A stretch of DNA of 64,000 bases from Radicibacter daui (GTDB lineage Bacteria > Pseudomonadota > Alphaproteobacteria > Radicibacterales > Radicibacteraceae), in assembly GCA_030657355.1 (NCBI GenBank), contig CP131056.1, positions 1,195,001-1,259,000 of the forward strand. The letters run 5' to 3'. How positions within the stretch are numbered: the first letter of the stretch is position 1; every line of letters begins with the position of its first letter. The translations under genes were made by a program, and so were the position numbers. Shown one piece after another: positions 37,949 to 48,015 of this stretch. The notes under the pieces are model-generated. The model saw nothing but the letters and a program-made list of their open reading frames with translations, did not search any database and was not told where the DNA came from.

Positions 37949-38593
37949 TTACAGCCCCAGATCGTCCGGCGAGCGCGCCGGGCGGGGGCGGTAGACGGGC
38001 AGGGACCAGTGCCAGTGCATGGCGGCGAGGCGCAGCGTCAGCGTGGCGACAAAGCCCGTGACGGTTGCGAGTTCAAGCGGCAGGCCGGCAATGTCGCCCA
38101 GCACATAGATGGCGGAGCCGGCGAGCGCGGCGCTGATATAAATCTCCCGCCGCAGCACCACCGGGCTTTCTCCGCCCAGCACATCGCGGATGATGCCGCC
38201 GAAGGTTGCGGTCATCACGCCCATGGTGATGGCGATGATCGGGCCGACACCGGCGGCAAGGCCCTTCTGTGCGCCGACCACGGCGAAGAGGGAGAGCCCC
38301 ACCGCGTCGAGCAGCATCAGCAGTTTCAGCCGCGATTCCGGCACGTGAGCGATGAAGAAGGTGATCGCGGCGGCGATCACGCACACCACCAGATAGGCCG
38401 GCTGGCTGATCCAGAACACCGGCAGTTTGCCGAGCAGCAGGTCGCGCAGCGTGCCGCCGCCGATACCGGTCACGGCGCCCAGCAGGGCAAAGCCGGAGAT
38501 ATCCATCTGCTTGCGCGAAGCAACCAGCGCTCCGGTGATGGCGAAAACGGCGGTGCCGCCCCAGTCGAGCACGGCGATCAGATACTGGAACAT
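37949..38593 (-). CDS. TRIC/UPF0126 family cation channel-like protein
   Basis: The 214-aa membrane protein has seven predicted helices in two similar halves. Each half carries the UPF0126 glycine motif: GAVTGIGGGTLRDLLLGKLP in the first and GVMTATFGGIIRDVLGGESP in the second. Bacterial members form trimeric cation channels related to eukaryotic TRIC. ATG 38593 (MFQYLIAVLD) is the family-like start; the open frame continues 12 codons upstream. It lies downstream of the MocR gene on the same strand. Confidence 0.9.
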   Translation of the reverse strand: MFQYLIAVLDWGGTAVFAITGALVASRKQMDISGFALLGAVTGIGGGTLRDLLLGKLPVFWISQPAYLVVCVIAAAITFFIAHVPESRLKLLMLLDAVGLSLFAVVGAQKGLAAGVGPIIAITMGVMTATFGGIIRDVLGGESPVVLRREIYISAALAGSAIYVLGDIAGLPLELATVTGFVATLTLRLAAMHWHWSLPVYRPRPARSPDDLGL

Positions 38594-38665
38594 GGAATAA
38601 TCCCGGCAAGGCTCCGCCCCCTGCCCCATCTGTCGGAGGCGGGGGGACGGGCTGCTACTGTGCCT

Positions 38666-40060
38666 TCAGATGACGGCTTTGAACAATGTCGCCTGGCCGG
38701 CGAGGATGTCGGCGATGATACGCAGGCCTGTTTCTACCTGCTCGCGGCTCTGCGGCTGGCTGAGGCTGATGCGCACCGACTGCTCCGAGGGGGCGTGGCC
38801 GACGGTGAAATAGTCGGCCGGCGTTACGCTCACGCCGCGCCGGCGCGCCTCGGCAACAAACTCCTCGCGGCGCCAGGGCAGCGGCAGGCGCAGCCACAGA
38901 TGCTGGGCCTTGGGTTTGGTCAGGTAATCGAAGCCGGTCAGAAGGTCGGTCGCAATCTCCTGGCGGGCGGCAGCCTCTTCCTTCTGGCGGTCGGCCAGCT
39001 TGTCGGCCTCGCCGGATTCGATGAGGCGGGTTGCCAGTTCGCTCATCACCAGCGAACCCATGGACTGGCTGACCAGCATCGCCGAATCGACCCGCTCCAC
39101 CAGCCCGGGCGCGCCCACGATGTAACCGACGCGAAAGCCGGTGGCGATGCATTTGGACAGGCTGGTGATGTAGAGCGTGATGTCCGGCGCCAGCGTCGCA
39201 AGACGCGGTAGCTGCTCGTCCGGCAGAAAGCCGAACACGTCGTCTTCGATGATTTGCACACCGTAGCGCCGGCAGATCGAGGCAATCTCGATCCGCCGCT
39301 CTTCCGGCAGAATGGCCGTCGTCGGGTTGTGCAGGGTCGGCACGGTGTAGAGCACGCGCGGGGCCCGCTGGCGGCAACAGGCGTCCAGCGCGTCGGGAAT
39401 CAGCCCGTGATCGTCATAGGCCAGCCCTTCAAGGCGCAGGCCCAGCGTATTGGCCAGGTGCCGCATGCCGGAATAGGTCAGCGTCTCCGTCGCCACGAGG
39501 TCACCCGGACGGCACAGCGACAAAAACGCCGTCAGCAACGCATGCTGGCCGCCATTGGTCATGCGAATCCAGTCGGGCCGGCGCGGCAGGTTGAAGCGAC
39601 GCTCCAGCCAGTTCGCGGCCGCGTTCATATGTGCGGGCGGCAGGGTATTGTTGCTGTAATCCATCAGCTGGTTGAGGTCGGCCTGTGCCGTTACCTCCTG
39701 CAGCATCTGCTTGAGCGAGTCGGCAACGCCGGGAGCGCTCGAGACATTGATGCCCAGCTCCACCAGGGCGCCGGTGCTGCTGCGGGAATAGCGGATGGCG
39801 GTGCGGTTGCCGCTTTCCTGGTCGCGCACATAGGTGCCGCGCCCCACTTCCCCTTCAATCAGCCCGCGCCGCTCAGCCTCGGCATAGGCGCGCGTCACCG
39901 TGCCCACCGTCACGCCCAGCTTGTAGGCGAGGTCGCGGTGGGTCGGCAGGCGGGTGCCCGGCGGCAGAACACGGTCGGAGATGTCGCGTGCGAGTGCATC
40001 TGCGATAGCCCGGTAGCGGGGGCCGCCGATGGCGGAGATGTCGGGTGTCCAATTTGTCAT
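38666..40060 (-). CDS. MocR-type (GntR/aminotransferase) regulator
   Basis: The 464-aa protein has an N-terminal GntR winged helix (RYRAIADALARDISDRVLPP, LAYKLGVTVGTVTRAYAEAE). A fold-type I aminotransferase domain follows, with TNGGQHALLTAFLSLCRPGD, the substrate/PLP loop VLYTVPTLHNPTTAILP and the PLP-binding lysine in TSLSKCIATGFRVGY. MocR regulators use PLP as effector or ligand. The ATG at 40060 has no clear Shine-Dalgarno and sits at the AT-rich divergent promoter shared with the DUF1127 gene, so a leaderless or near-leaderless transcript is possible. Confidence 0.92.
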   Translation of the reverse strand: MTNWTPDISAIGGPRYRAIADALARDISDRVLPPGTRLPTHRDLAYKLGVTVGTVTRAYAEAERRGLIEGEVGRGTYVRDQESGNRTAIRYSRSSTGALVELGINVSSAPGVADSLKQMLQEVTAQADLNQLMDYSNNTLPPAHMNAAANWLERRFNLPRRPDWIRMTNGGQHALLTAFLSLCRPGDLVATETLTYSGMRHLANTLGLRLEGLAYDDHGLIPDALDACCRQRAPRVLYTVPTLHNPTTAILPEERRIEIASICRRYGVQIIEDDVFGFLPDEQLPRLATLAPDITLYITSLSKCIATGFRVGYIVGAPGLVERVDSAMLVSQSMGSLVMSELATRLIESGEADKLADRQKEEAAARQEIATDLLTGFDYLTKPKAQHLWLRLPLPWRREEFVAEARRRGVSVTPADYFTVGHAPSEQSVRISLSQPQSREQVETGLRIIADILAGQATLFKAVI

Positions 40061-40153
40061 GGTGACAATATTATAATTGCACCGCTTTGTGTGCAAGCGT
40101 AGAACATATTGTATCGATTGTTTGAGATCGCCACCAACCTGAACGAGGCTAAA

Positions 40154-40354
40154 ATGAGCACAATGAATGTTGCCATCGCCAATCGTTCGCCCCGTTCACT
40201 GGCTGCGGGGCGTCCGCTGGCCGTGGTTACAAACTGGTACAATCGTTTCCGGCAGCGGGTTCATCTTGCTGATCTGGACGCTCACATGCGCCGTGATATC
40301 GGCCTGAGCGAACACGATGTCGCTATTGAAATCGCCAAGCCTTTCTGGCGCTGA
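40154..40354 (+). CDS. DUF1127 family small protein
   Basis: The 66-aa protein ends with the DUF1127 pattern DLDAHMRRDIGLSEHDVAIE followed by IAKPFWR. It is arginine-rich, and members of this group affect small-RNA turnover and phosphate or carbon responses in other alphaproteobacteria. ATG 40154 has GAGG upstream; the frame also opens at a TTG at 40109. It is divergent from the MocR gene, which may control it. A strong terminator follows. Confidence 0.85.
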   Translation: MSTMNVAIANRSPRSLAAGRPLAVVTNWYNRFRQRVHLADLDAHMRRDIGLSEHDVAIEIAKPFWR

Positions 40355-40420
40355 GGCAAACCGCGTAAAGCATGCATTTTGCGCAAATTGTATCAGTGAC
40401 AAATATCTTGCGAGCTGAAT

Positions 40421-40463
40421 TTGCACCGGCAGTTGCCCCTCAGGCTGCCGGTGCAATTGTTTT
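40421..40463 (+). terminator. Intrinsic terminator after the DUF1127 gene
   Basis: A perfect 12-bp stem TTGCACCGGCAG / CTGCCGGTGCAA with a 12-nt loop is followed by TTGTTTTG. The rest of the 329-bp gap up to 40683 holds no feature I can support; the frame open there (from 40513) reads through non-family sequence. Confidence 0.88.
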
Positions 40464-40683
40464 GTGCCTGCCCCGTTGCTCCGTGTGACGGAAGGGTGAC
40501 GATTTCGTTGCATTGTTCTGTTGCTGCACCGCAGCGCCCCGGCGCATAGTTAGTTTCCGAAATTCGCCGGATACCGCTTTCCCGCTGGCCATGACCCGGC
40601 CCTTGGGATGTCTTGCCCGCCTGAAGCCGTTTTACGGATCGCAGGGCGGGAAGGGGCGGCCGGCCAGTATTGCGGAGGCGGCG

Positions 40684-41145
40684 ATGGCGGCGTTGGAGCA
40701 GTCAGGGGAGGTCGAGCTTGCTGTCGAGGTGATCGAGGCAACGACTCCCAGCGATTTCGCCGCGTTCCGCAGCCTCTATCTCGATTACGCGGCCTCTGCC
40801 GGTCTTCCACCCGCACAGCGCGACTCCGAATTTTCCTGTCTTTCCTCTGAATTCTCCTCCCCAAAGGGGCGCTGGTTTCTCGCCGAGTCCGGCGGGCAGG
40901 TTGTCGGCTGCGTCGGTGTGCGGCTGCTGCCGGGCGGTGAGGCGGAGCTGCGGCGGCTCTATGTGCGGCCGGCTGCACGGGGCGGGCGTATCGGCTGCGA
41001 ACTGGCGCGGGCTGGTGTCGAGGCGGCCCGCGAACTGGGTTTCGATACGCTGGTTCTGGCCAAGGCCGACACGATCAGCGCAGGCCTCGTGCGCCGTATT
41101 GTGCGGGATTCCTGCCCGGGAATTTCCGTTCTCACCAACGCCTGA
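40684..41145 (+). CDS. Short GNAT family acetyltransferase-like protein
   Basis: The 153-aa protein has a GNAT core: ATTPSDFAAFRSLYLDYA, the strand GGQVVGCVGVRLL, and AELRRLYVRPAARGGRIGCE covering the beta-4/acetyl-CoA loop. The usual closing element with an LY-x2-GF helix is absent: the protein ends RRIVRDSCPGISVLTNA. It may be C-terminally degraded or a minimal variant. ATG 40684 follows GGAGG by 5 nt. The longer open frame from 40513 lacks support. It lies 144 bp upstream of serC. Confidence 0.7.
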   Translation: MAALEQSGEVELAVEVIEATTPSDFAAFRSLYLDYAASAGLPPAQRDSEFSCLSSEFSSPKGRWFLAESGGQVVGCVGVRLLPGGEAELRRLYVRPAARGGRIGCELARAGVEAARELGFDTLVLAKADTISAGLVRRIVRDSCPGISVLTNA

Positions 41146-41245
41146 AATCCCCGTTTTTCACTCCCGCCTCGTGATTGCGCTGCAAAAACGCGCAACAAAA
41201 GCCCCCTTGACGCGTCCTCGCCGTCTCCATAGTTTCCGCGGCGGG

Positions 41246-41289
41246 CCGCCACTCCCCAACGAGTGGTAACGACATAAGGGGTTTCTTCA
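41246..41289 (+). promoter_or_regulatory. Candidate serC leader: pseudoknot over the ribosome site
   Basis: CCACT (41249-41253) and AGTGG (41262-41266) form a stem, extended by a G-T pair. The loop contains CCCC (41254-41257), complementary to the Shine-Dalgarno AAGGGG (41276-41281) 8 nt before the serC ATG. An H-type pseudoknot would hide the ribosome site. A serC leader motif has been described in alphaproteobacteria; I cannot check the match to its consensus. Confidence 0.5.
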
Positions 41290-42468
41290 ATGAAGCCGCT
41301 CGAGATGCCGGTGAACCGGCCGCACGCACCCGAATTTTCTTCCGGTCCCTGCGCAAAGCGTCCTGGCTGGACCGCTGATGCTCTGAATGCCGCCACCCTT
41401 GGCCGCTCGCATCGCTCCAAGCCCGGCAAGGCCAAGTTGGCCGCGATCATCGATCAGACCCGCGAAATTCTTGGCATCCCCGCCGACTACCGCATTGGTA
41501 TCGTCCCCGGTTCCGACACCGGCGCTGTTGAAATGGCGCTGTGGTCCCTGCTCGGCGCCCGCGGCGTTGACCTGCTGGCCTGGGAAAGCTTCGGCAAGGA
41601 CTGGGTCACCGACGTGACCAAGCAGCTGAAGATTGCCGATGTGCGCACCCTTCAGGCCGATTACGGCAGCATCCCCGATCTCTCCACGGTGGATTTCGAC
41701 CGCGACGTGGTCTTCACCTGGAACGGCACCACCTCCGGCGTGCGCGTCCCCAACGGCGACTGGATTGCTGCGGACCGCAAGGGCCTGACCATTTGCGACG
41801 CAACCTCCGCCGCTTTCGCCATGGACCTGCCGTGGAACAAGCTGGATGTCGTCACCTGGTCCTGGCAGAAGGCGCTCGGCGGTGAAGCTGCGCACGGCAT
41901 GCTGGTGCTGAGCCCGCGCGCTGTGGAGCGTCTGGAGAGCTACACGCCGGCCTGGCCGATGCCCAAGCTTTTCCGCATGACCAAGGGCGGCAAGCTCGTT
42001 GAAGGTATCTTCAAGGGCGAGACCATCAACACCCCGTCCATGCTGGCTGCCGAGGATTGTCTCGATGCGCTCGCCTGGGCCAGGTCCATCGGCGGCGCCA
42101 AGGGCATGATTGCCCGCTCCGAAGCCAGCCTTGCGGCTATCACCGCCTGGGTTGAGAAGAGCGACTGGGCGTCCTTCCTTGCAGAAACCGCAGCGATCCG
42201 CTCCTGCACCTCGATCTGCCTTACAATCAAGGATGCCTGGTTCCTGGAGCAGGATGCCGATACTCGCGCCGCGCTGGCCAAGTCGATCGCCGACAAGCTG
42301 GACAAGCAGGGCGTGGCCTATGACATCGGCGCCTATCGCGATGCCCCGGCGGGCCTGCGCATCTGGGCCGGCGGCACCGTCGAGCCGTCCGATGTCGAGG
42401 CGCTGCTGCCGTGGCTCGACTGGGCCTGGGCATCGGTGAAGACCGAAGCCCTCGCCAAGGCTGCCTGA
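41290..42468 (+). CDS. serC: Phosphoserine aminotransferase SerC
   Basis: The 392-aa class V aminotransferase has the PLP-binding lysine K194 in [14 protein letters not shown]. The family segments [18 protein letters not shown] near the start and [16 protein letters not shown] in the middle are typical of the long alphaproteobacterial SerC. It converts 3-phosphohydroxypyruvate to phosphoserine and may also serve pyridoxal phosphate synthesis. ATG 41290 has AAGGGG upstream, which is inside the putative leader structure. serA follows after 111 bp. Confidence 0.96.
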   Translation: MKPLEMPVNRPHAPEFSSGPCAKRPGWTADALNAATLGRSHRSKPGKAKLAAIIDQTREILGIPADYRIGIVPGSDTGAVEMALWSLLGARGVDLLAWESFGKDWVTDVTKQLKIADVRTLQADYGSIPDLSTVDFDRDVVFTWNGTTSGVRVPNGDWIAADRKGLTICDATSAAFAMDLPWNKLDVVTWSWQKALGGEAAHGMLVLSPRAVERLESYTPAWPMPKLFRMTKGGKLVEGIFKGETINTPSMLAAEDCLDALAWARSIGGAKGMIARSEASLAAITAWVEKSDWASFLAETAAIRSCTSICLTIKDAWFLEQDADTRAALAKSIADKLDKQGVAYDIGAYRDAPAGLRIWAGGTVEPSDVEALLPWLDWAWASVKTEALAKAA

Positions 42469-42579
42469 GCCAGTCCTTCTCTTCCTGATTTCCGTCTGTT
42501 GCGCTCCTTGCCGCCCGTTCCGGCGGCGGCAAGGGGGCCGCATCCCCAGATTTGACGCTTGCCGCAAAGGGAGCCACCC

Positions 42580-44163
42580 ATGCCCAAGGTCCTGATTTCC
42601 GACAAGATGAGCCCGCGCGCCGCCGAAATTTTCCGCGAGCGCGGCGTTGAGGTCGATGAGAAGACCGATCTCACCCCCGATCAGCTGAAGGCGATCATCG
42701 GTGAGTATGATGGCCTCGCTATCCGTTCCGCCACCAAGGTTACCGCCGAGATCCTCGCCGCTGCCGGCAAGGGCAACCTCAAGGTCATCGGCCGCGCCGG
42801 CATCGGTGTCGACAACGTCGACATCCCCGCCGCCACCGCTGCCGGCATCGTGGTGATGAACACGCCGTTCGGCAATTCCATCACCACCGCCGAGCATGCC
42901 ATCGCCATGATGTTCTCGCTGGCGCGTGACATTCCGCTCGCCAACGCCTCCACCCATGCCGGCAAGTGGGAAAAGAACCGCTTCATGGGCGTGGAACTGA
43001 CGGCCAAGACCCTCGGCATCATCGGCTGCGGCAACATCGGCGCCATCGTTGCCGACCGTGCCCTTGGCCTGAAGATGAAGGTCGTTGCCTTCGACCCCTT
43101 CCTCACCCCCGAGCGCGCCGTGCAGATCGGTGTCGAGAAGGTGGAGCTGGAAGACCTGCTGCGCCGTGCCGACATCATCACCCTGCACACGCCGCTGACG
43201 GATGCCACCCGCAACATCCTCAATGCCGATACGCTGAAGCTCACCCGCAAGGGCGTTCGTATCATCAACTGCGCCCGTGGCGGGCTTATTGATGAAGTCG
43301 CGCTGCAGGCGGCGCTCGACAGCGGCCAGGTTGCCGCCGCCGCGCTCGACGTGTTCGCCACCGAGCCGGCCAAGCAGCATCCGCTCTTCGGTTACGAAAA
43401 CGTCATCTGCACCCCGCATCTCGGCGCCTCCACCGCCGAAGCGCAGGAGAATGTCGCCCTGCAGGTGGCCGAGCAGCTTGCCGACTATCTGGTGTCGGGC
43501 GCCGTGGTCAACGCGCTCAACATGCCCTCGGTCAGCGCCGAGGATGCTCCGAAACTCAAGCCCTACATGCAGCTTGCCGAGCAGCTGGGCAGCTTCGCCG
43601 GCCAGATTTCGGAGACGGCGGTCAAGTCGATCAACATCTCCTATGAAGGCCGTGTGGCCACGCTCAACACCAAGCCGCTGACCGCTCTCGTGCTGGCCGC
43701 CCTGCTGCGCCCGGCGCTGGAGACGGTCAATACTGTGAGCGCTCCGGCGGTTGCCCGTGACCGCGGCATCGATGTGAGCGAGACCAAGCGCGAAATCTCG
43801 GCCGACCTGCAGACCCAGATCACCGTCACCGTGGTGACCGAGCAACGTACCCGCTCGGTCTCCGGCACCCTGTTTGCCGGCGCCCCGCGTGTGCTCGAGA
43901 TCGAAGGCGTGCCGGTCGAGGCCGAACTCACCCAGCACATGCTCTTCGTGCGTAACGAGGACAAGCCGGGCTTCATCGGCGCGCTCGGCATGACGCTCGG
44001 CAATGCCGGCGTCAACATCGCCAACTTCAAGCTCGGTCGCGTGCCGGGAGCCAACAATGCGGTCTGCCTTGTCTCAGTTGACTCGGTGGTGCCGGAGCAT
44101 GTGGTCAAGACCATCGTCGGTCTTCCGCACGTCACGCTGGTGAAGCCCCTCAGCTTCCGCTGA
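42580..44163 (+). CDS. serA: D-3-phosphoglycerate dehydrogenase SerA
   Basis: The 527-aa protein is the long type. The catalytic and NAD domains carry GRAGIGVDNVDIPAAT, the Rossmann motif GIIGCGNIGAIVADRA and the active-site ending VICTPHLGASTAEAQ. The intervening ASB domain and a C-terminal ACT domain (FVRNEDKPGFIGALGMTLGN) follow, suggesting allosteric control by serine. It oxidises 3-phosphoglycerate, the first step of serine synthesis, and works with SerC upstream. ATG 42580 follows AAAGGGAG. Two strong hairpins follow. Confidence 0.97.
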   Translation: MPKVLISDKMSPRAAEIFRERGVEVDEKTDLTPDQLKAIIGEYDGLAIRSATKVTAEILAAAGKGNLKVIGRAGIGVDNVDIPAATAAGIVVMNTPFGNSITTAEHAIAMMFSLARDIPLANASTHAGKWEKNRFMGVELTAKTLGIIGCGNIGAIVADRALGLKMKVVAFDPFLTPERAVQIGVEKVELEDLLRRADIITLHTPLTDATRNILNADTLKLTRKGVRIINCARGGLIDEVALQAALDSGQVAAAALDVFATEPAKQHPLFGYENVICTPHLGASTAEAQENVALQVAEQLADYLVSGAVVNALNMPSVSAEDAPKLKPYMQLAEQLGSFAGQISETAVKSINISYEGRVATLNTKPLTALVLAALLRPALETVNTVSAPAVARDRGIDVSETKREISADLQTQITVTVVTEQRTRSVSGTLFAGAPRVLEIEGVPVEAELTQHMLFVRNEDKPGFIGALGMTLGNAGVNIANFKLGRVPGANNAVCLVSVDSVVPEHVVKTIVGLPHVTLVKPLSFR

Positions 44164-44181
44164 TCTCACCTGCTTGCTCAA

Positions 44182-44211
44182 AAGCCTTCCGGCACTTGCG
44201 CCGGAAGGCTT
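44182..44211 (+). terminator. Stem-loop after serA
   Basis: A perfect 12-bp stem AAGCCTTCCGGC / GCCGGAAGGCTT with a 6-nt loop begins 19 bp after the serA stop. It has no T-tract. Confidence 0.6.
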
Positions 44212-44220
44212 GAAGGTCTA

Positions 44221-44259
44221 CCAACGGCGCGGCTTTTGGAAAAAGGGCCGCGCCGTTGG
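44221..44259 (+). promoter_or_regulatory. Second perfect stem-loop, hisZ leader
   Basis: A perfect 13-bp stem CCAACGGCGCGGC / GCCGCGCCGTTGG encloses a 13-nt loop containing TTTTGGAAAAA. It ends 30 bp before the hisZ ATG and is 9 bp after the previous hairpin. It could stop readthrough from serA or structure the hisZ 5' leader. Confidence 0.5.
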
Positions 44260-44289
44260 CGCGTCCCGCCGGCGCGTCCAAGGATACCC

Positions 44290-45441
44290 ATGCCGCACGC
44301 TGCACTGTTGCCCCACGGCCTTCCCGATCTGCTTCCGCCCGATGCTGCGCACGAGGCGGATGTCATCGCACAGCTGCTCGCGGTCTTTACTGCCCGCGGA
44401 TACGAGCGGGTCAAGCCGCCGCTGGTGGAATTCGAGGATACGCTGCTGGCCGGCACCGGCGCGGACCTTGCCGACCAGACCTTCCGCGTGATGGATCCTG
44501 AAACCCGCCGCATGCTGGCCATGCGCGCGGACATGACGCCCCAGATTGCGCGCCTTGCGGATTCGCGCCTTGCCAAGGCGCCGCGCCCGCTGCGGCTCAG
44601 CTATTCCGGCCAGATTCTGCGCGTCAAGGGCACCCAGTTGCGTCCGGAGCGCCAGTTCACCCAGGTGGGCGCGGAACTCTTCGGCTCGCGCAGCGTCGGC
44701 GCTGACGCCGAGGTTATCCTGATGGCGGCCGAAAGCCTCGATGCGCTCGGCCTGCGCAATCTCTCGGTTGACCTCAACCTGCCGACCCTCGTGCCGGCGA
44801 TCGTCAATGCGCTTGATCTTGAAGGCGATAGCGCGACCGCCCTGCGCCATGCGCTGGACCGCAAGGATGCTGCTGCCGTCGCCGCCATCGGCGGTCGTGC
44901 TGCCGAGCTCTGCGGCTCGCTGCTGCGCGCGACCGGCGAGGCATCCCGCGCCCTGTCGATGCTCGAAAAGCTGGAGCTTCCGCCTGCCGCGGCCGCGGCG
45001 CGGGACGATCTGGCCGAGGTGGTGCAGCGCATCAAGCGCGCTGCACCCGATCTGGCGCTCACCGTCGATCCGGTCGAAAACCGCGGCTTTGAATATCACA
45101 GCGGCATCAGTTTCACCCTTTTTGCCCGCGGTGTGCATGGCGAACTGGGGCGGGGCGGACGTTATGTGAGCCATGGCAGCCGGCATGAGCCTGCTACCGG
45201 CTTTACCCTTTTCATGGACTCTGTCCTGCGCGCGCTGCCCGAGGCGGTACGCTCTGACAGGCGTCTTTATATTCCGGCCGAAGAGGCCAATGGCCCCCTT
45301 CCGGGGCAGCTCCGGGCAGCGGGATGGGTCACCATCTGCGGCTTTGACCCGGTAGCCGATGCTGCCGGCGAGGCGCGGCGGCTTGAGTGCACCCATTATC
45401 TGGATAAGTCCGGAACCCCCCTTCCGGCAGGAGAGAACTGA
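44290..45441 (+). CDS. hisZ: ATP phosphoribosyltransferase regulatory subunit HisZ
   Basis: The 383-aa protein is a class II histidyl-tRNA synthetase paralogue. It has GLPDLLPPDAAHEADVIAQL at the start, the motif-2-like region MDPETRRMLAMRADMTPQIA and the HisA-type loop NRGFEYHSGISFTLFARG. It lacks an anticodon-binding domain, as expected for HisZ rather than HisS. It activates the short HisG in histidine synthesis; hisG is not in the window. ATG 44290 has AAGGA upstream. purA begins right after its stop, a common alphaproteobacterial pair. Confidence 0.93.
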   Translation: MPHAALLPHGLPDLLPPDAAHEADVIAQLLAVFTARGYERVKPPLVEFEDTLLAGTGADLADQTFRVMDPETRRMLAMRADMTPQIARLADSRLAKAPRPLRLSYSGQILRVKGTQLRPERQFTQVGAELFGSRSVGADAEVILMAAESLDALGLRNLSVDLNLPTLVPAIVNALDLEGDSATALRHALDRKDAAAVAAIGGRAAELCGSLLRATGEASRALSMLEKLELPPAAAAARDDLAEVVQRIKRAAPDLALTVDPVENRGFEYHSGISFTLFARGVHGELGRGGRYVSHGSRHEPATGFTLFMDSVLRALPEAVRSDRRLYIPAEEANGPLPGQLRAAGWVTICGFDPVADAAGEARRLECTHYLDKSGTPLPAGEN

Positions 45442-46734
<1,293 letters not shown>

Positions 46735-46759
46735 TCGCCGTCAGAGCGTGAAAAGAAGA

Positions 46760-46786
46760 GGGGCCGGCTCATCGCCGGCCCCTTTT
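46760..46786. terminator. Intrinsic terminator after purA
   Basis: GGGGCCGGC / GCCGGCCCC with a 5-nt loop is followed by TTTT on the plus strand. A-rich sequence (AAAAGAAGA) precedes it, so it could also work on the minus strand for the facing glycosyltransferase. Confidence 0.85.
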
Positions 46787-46802
46787 ATATTGGCGCTCCA
46801 GA

Positions 46803-46945
46803 TCTCCCCCCACCCGTGGGGGAGATGGCACGGAGTGCCAGAGGGGGATGTTGGCGGCCCCATATAAGGCTCTGACGTCGAAGGTTTTTCCGCCCACATC
46901 CCCATCCGGGCTTCGCCCACCTTCCCCACCTCGTGGGGACGGCCT
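46803..46945. repeat. Second REP-like doublet
   Basis: Two units in opposite orientation: 46803-46851 (hairpin CTCCCCC/GGGGGAG, then GGCACGGAGTGCCAGAGGGGG) and 46896-46945 (ACATCCCCATCCGGGC to the hairpin CCCCACCTCGTGGGG). The second unit is the reverse complement of the 37876 copy over about 30 bp (TGGGGAAGGTGGGCG-x-AGCCCGGATGGGG). It fills the purA/glycosyltransferase convergent gap. Confidence 0.7.
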
Positions 46946-47797
46946 TCAATCCGTAAAGTTGATCGACTGCAACCCCGCGCGTTTGCGCAGGTCATTGGCG
47001 TTGCGCACATAGATGTCGCGCGGCTGCAATCCGCAGAAATGGCAGATGATGCCGCCCTGGATATGCACTTCGGCAGACCCCACGCCCTTTACCATCATGC
47101 AGGTGCCGTTGATCACGTCGACATGGTAGTCGGCGGTCGAGGGGGTGGTTGCCTGCAGGCGGTTCAGCCGGTCGGTGACGGGGAAGGGATGCAGGCCGAG
47201 CCTGGCCATGGCGTAGGAGAACAGCGGCTCGTCGGCATATTCGCCTTCGAACTTGTAGGGGTAGCTGATCTGGTCCTTCTTGTCGGTGGCGAGGCAGTCC
47301 ATGACGATGTCGTAGAACTGCTGCAGCACCGGCCCCTGCTCGAAATAGAGCACGCCGCCATTGAAGCCCGGCATGTAGGAAACGCCGTAATTGGCGATCA
47401 CCTTGTCGATGTCGCAGAAGCGGTTCTGCCAGGCGACGAAAGCCTTGCCGCTGGTCAGGTTGTTGCCTTCGACCGTAAAGGGCGTGCCGCGCAGCCGGTT
47501 CCAGAACTGGTTGACGCCGGAGCGCATCATCAGCGTGTCGCAATCGACATACATCGTGCGCTCGAACGGGCTTTGCAGAAGCCCGTGTGCCTTGTTGGAG
47601 GCGCCACGCAGGCCCTTGTCGTCGAGCGTCACCACCTTGTCGAAGAAGGGGGCGATATCGGCGGCGATGGCTTGCGGAATGTTGGTAAGCAACGCGATCG
47701 GCCGGTCGTCGTAACGGCGGATGGAAAGCGCCGCGTTCACGGCCATATGCACGTAACTGACCCGGTCGACCGCGATCAGCAGATACCCTTCGCTCAT
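46946..47797 (-). CDS. Glycosyltransferase-like protein (GT-A fold, DxD)
   Basis: The 283-aa protein starts with LLIAVDRVSYVHMAVNAALS and has a nucleotide-sugar/metal DxD at D85-C-D87 (MYVDCDTLMM). The segment FNGGVLYFEQGPVLQQFYDI and the late EPLFSYAMARLGL complete a GT8-like GT-A layout. There is no signal peptide or membrane segment, so a cytoplasmic enzyme is likely. The acceptor is unknown. GGGGGAGA precedes the ATG at 47797. It is divergent from the pseudokinase gene, with 218 bp between the starts. Confidence 0.75.
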   Translation of the reverse strand: MSEGYLLIAVDRVSYVHMAVNAALSIRRYDDRPIALLTNIPQAIAADIAPFFDKVVTLDDKGLRGASNKAHGLLQSPFERTMYVDCDTLMMRSGVNQFWNRLRGTPFTVEGNNLTSGKAFVAWQNRFCDIDKVIANYGVSYMPGFNGGVLYFEQGPVLQQFYDIVMDCLATDKKDQISYPYKFEGEYADEPLFSYAMARLGLHPFPVTDRLNRLQATTPSTADYHVDVINGTCMMVKGVGSAEVHIQGGIICHFCGLQPRDIYVRNANDLRKRAGLQSINFTD

Positions 47798-48015
47798 TCT
47801 CCCCCCTCTGGCATCTCCGGCAAGGGCTGCTGCTGGCCCCGATGCCGCCGCAAGAACCCTATCGCAAGCGCCCTTGCTTTCCGAACGGTTTGTTGGAGGT
47901 GGTCCGGCGGGCAGGGTGGGTTGGCTTGTTCATTGCATCTGCATGGCTTAGCTTTAATGAACAGGGCCGTGACCCCGGCAAAAAGGGCCGGCCTGACCAG
48001 CGGGCGGAGTATTTT

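Noticed and set aside
41287-43938. 883-codon minus-strand frame
   Set aside because: It is antisense to serC and serA, which have complete active sites; it is a shadow frame of GC-rich coding sequence.
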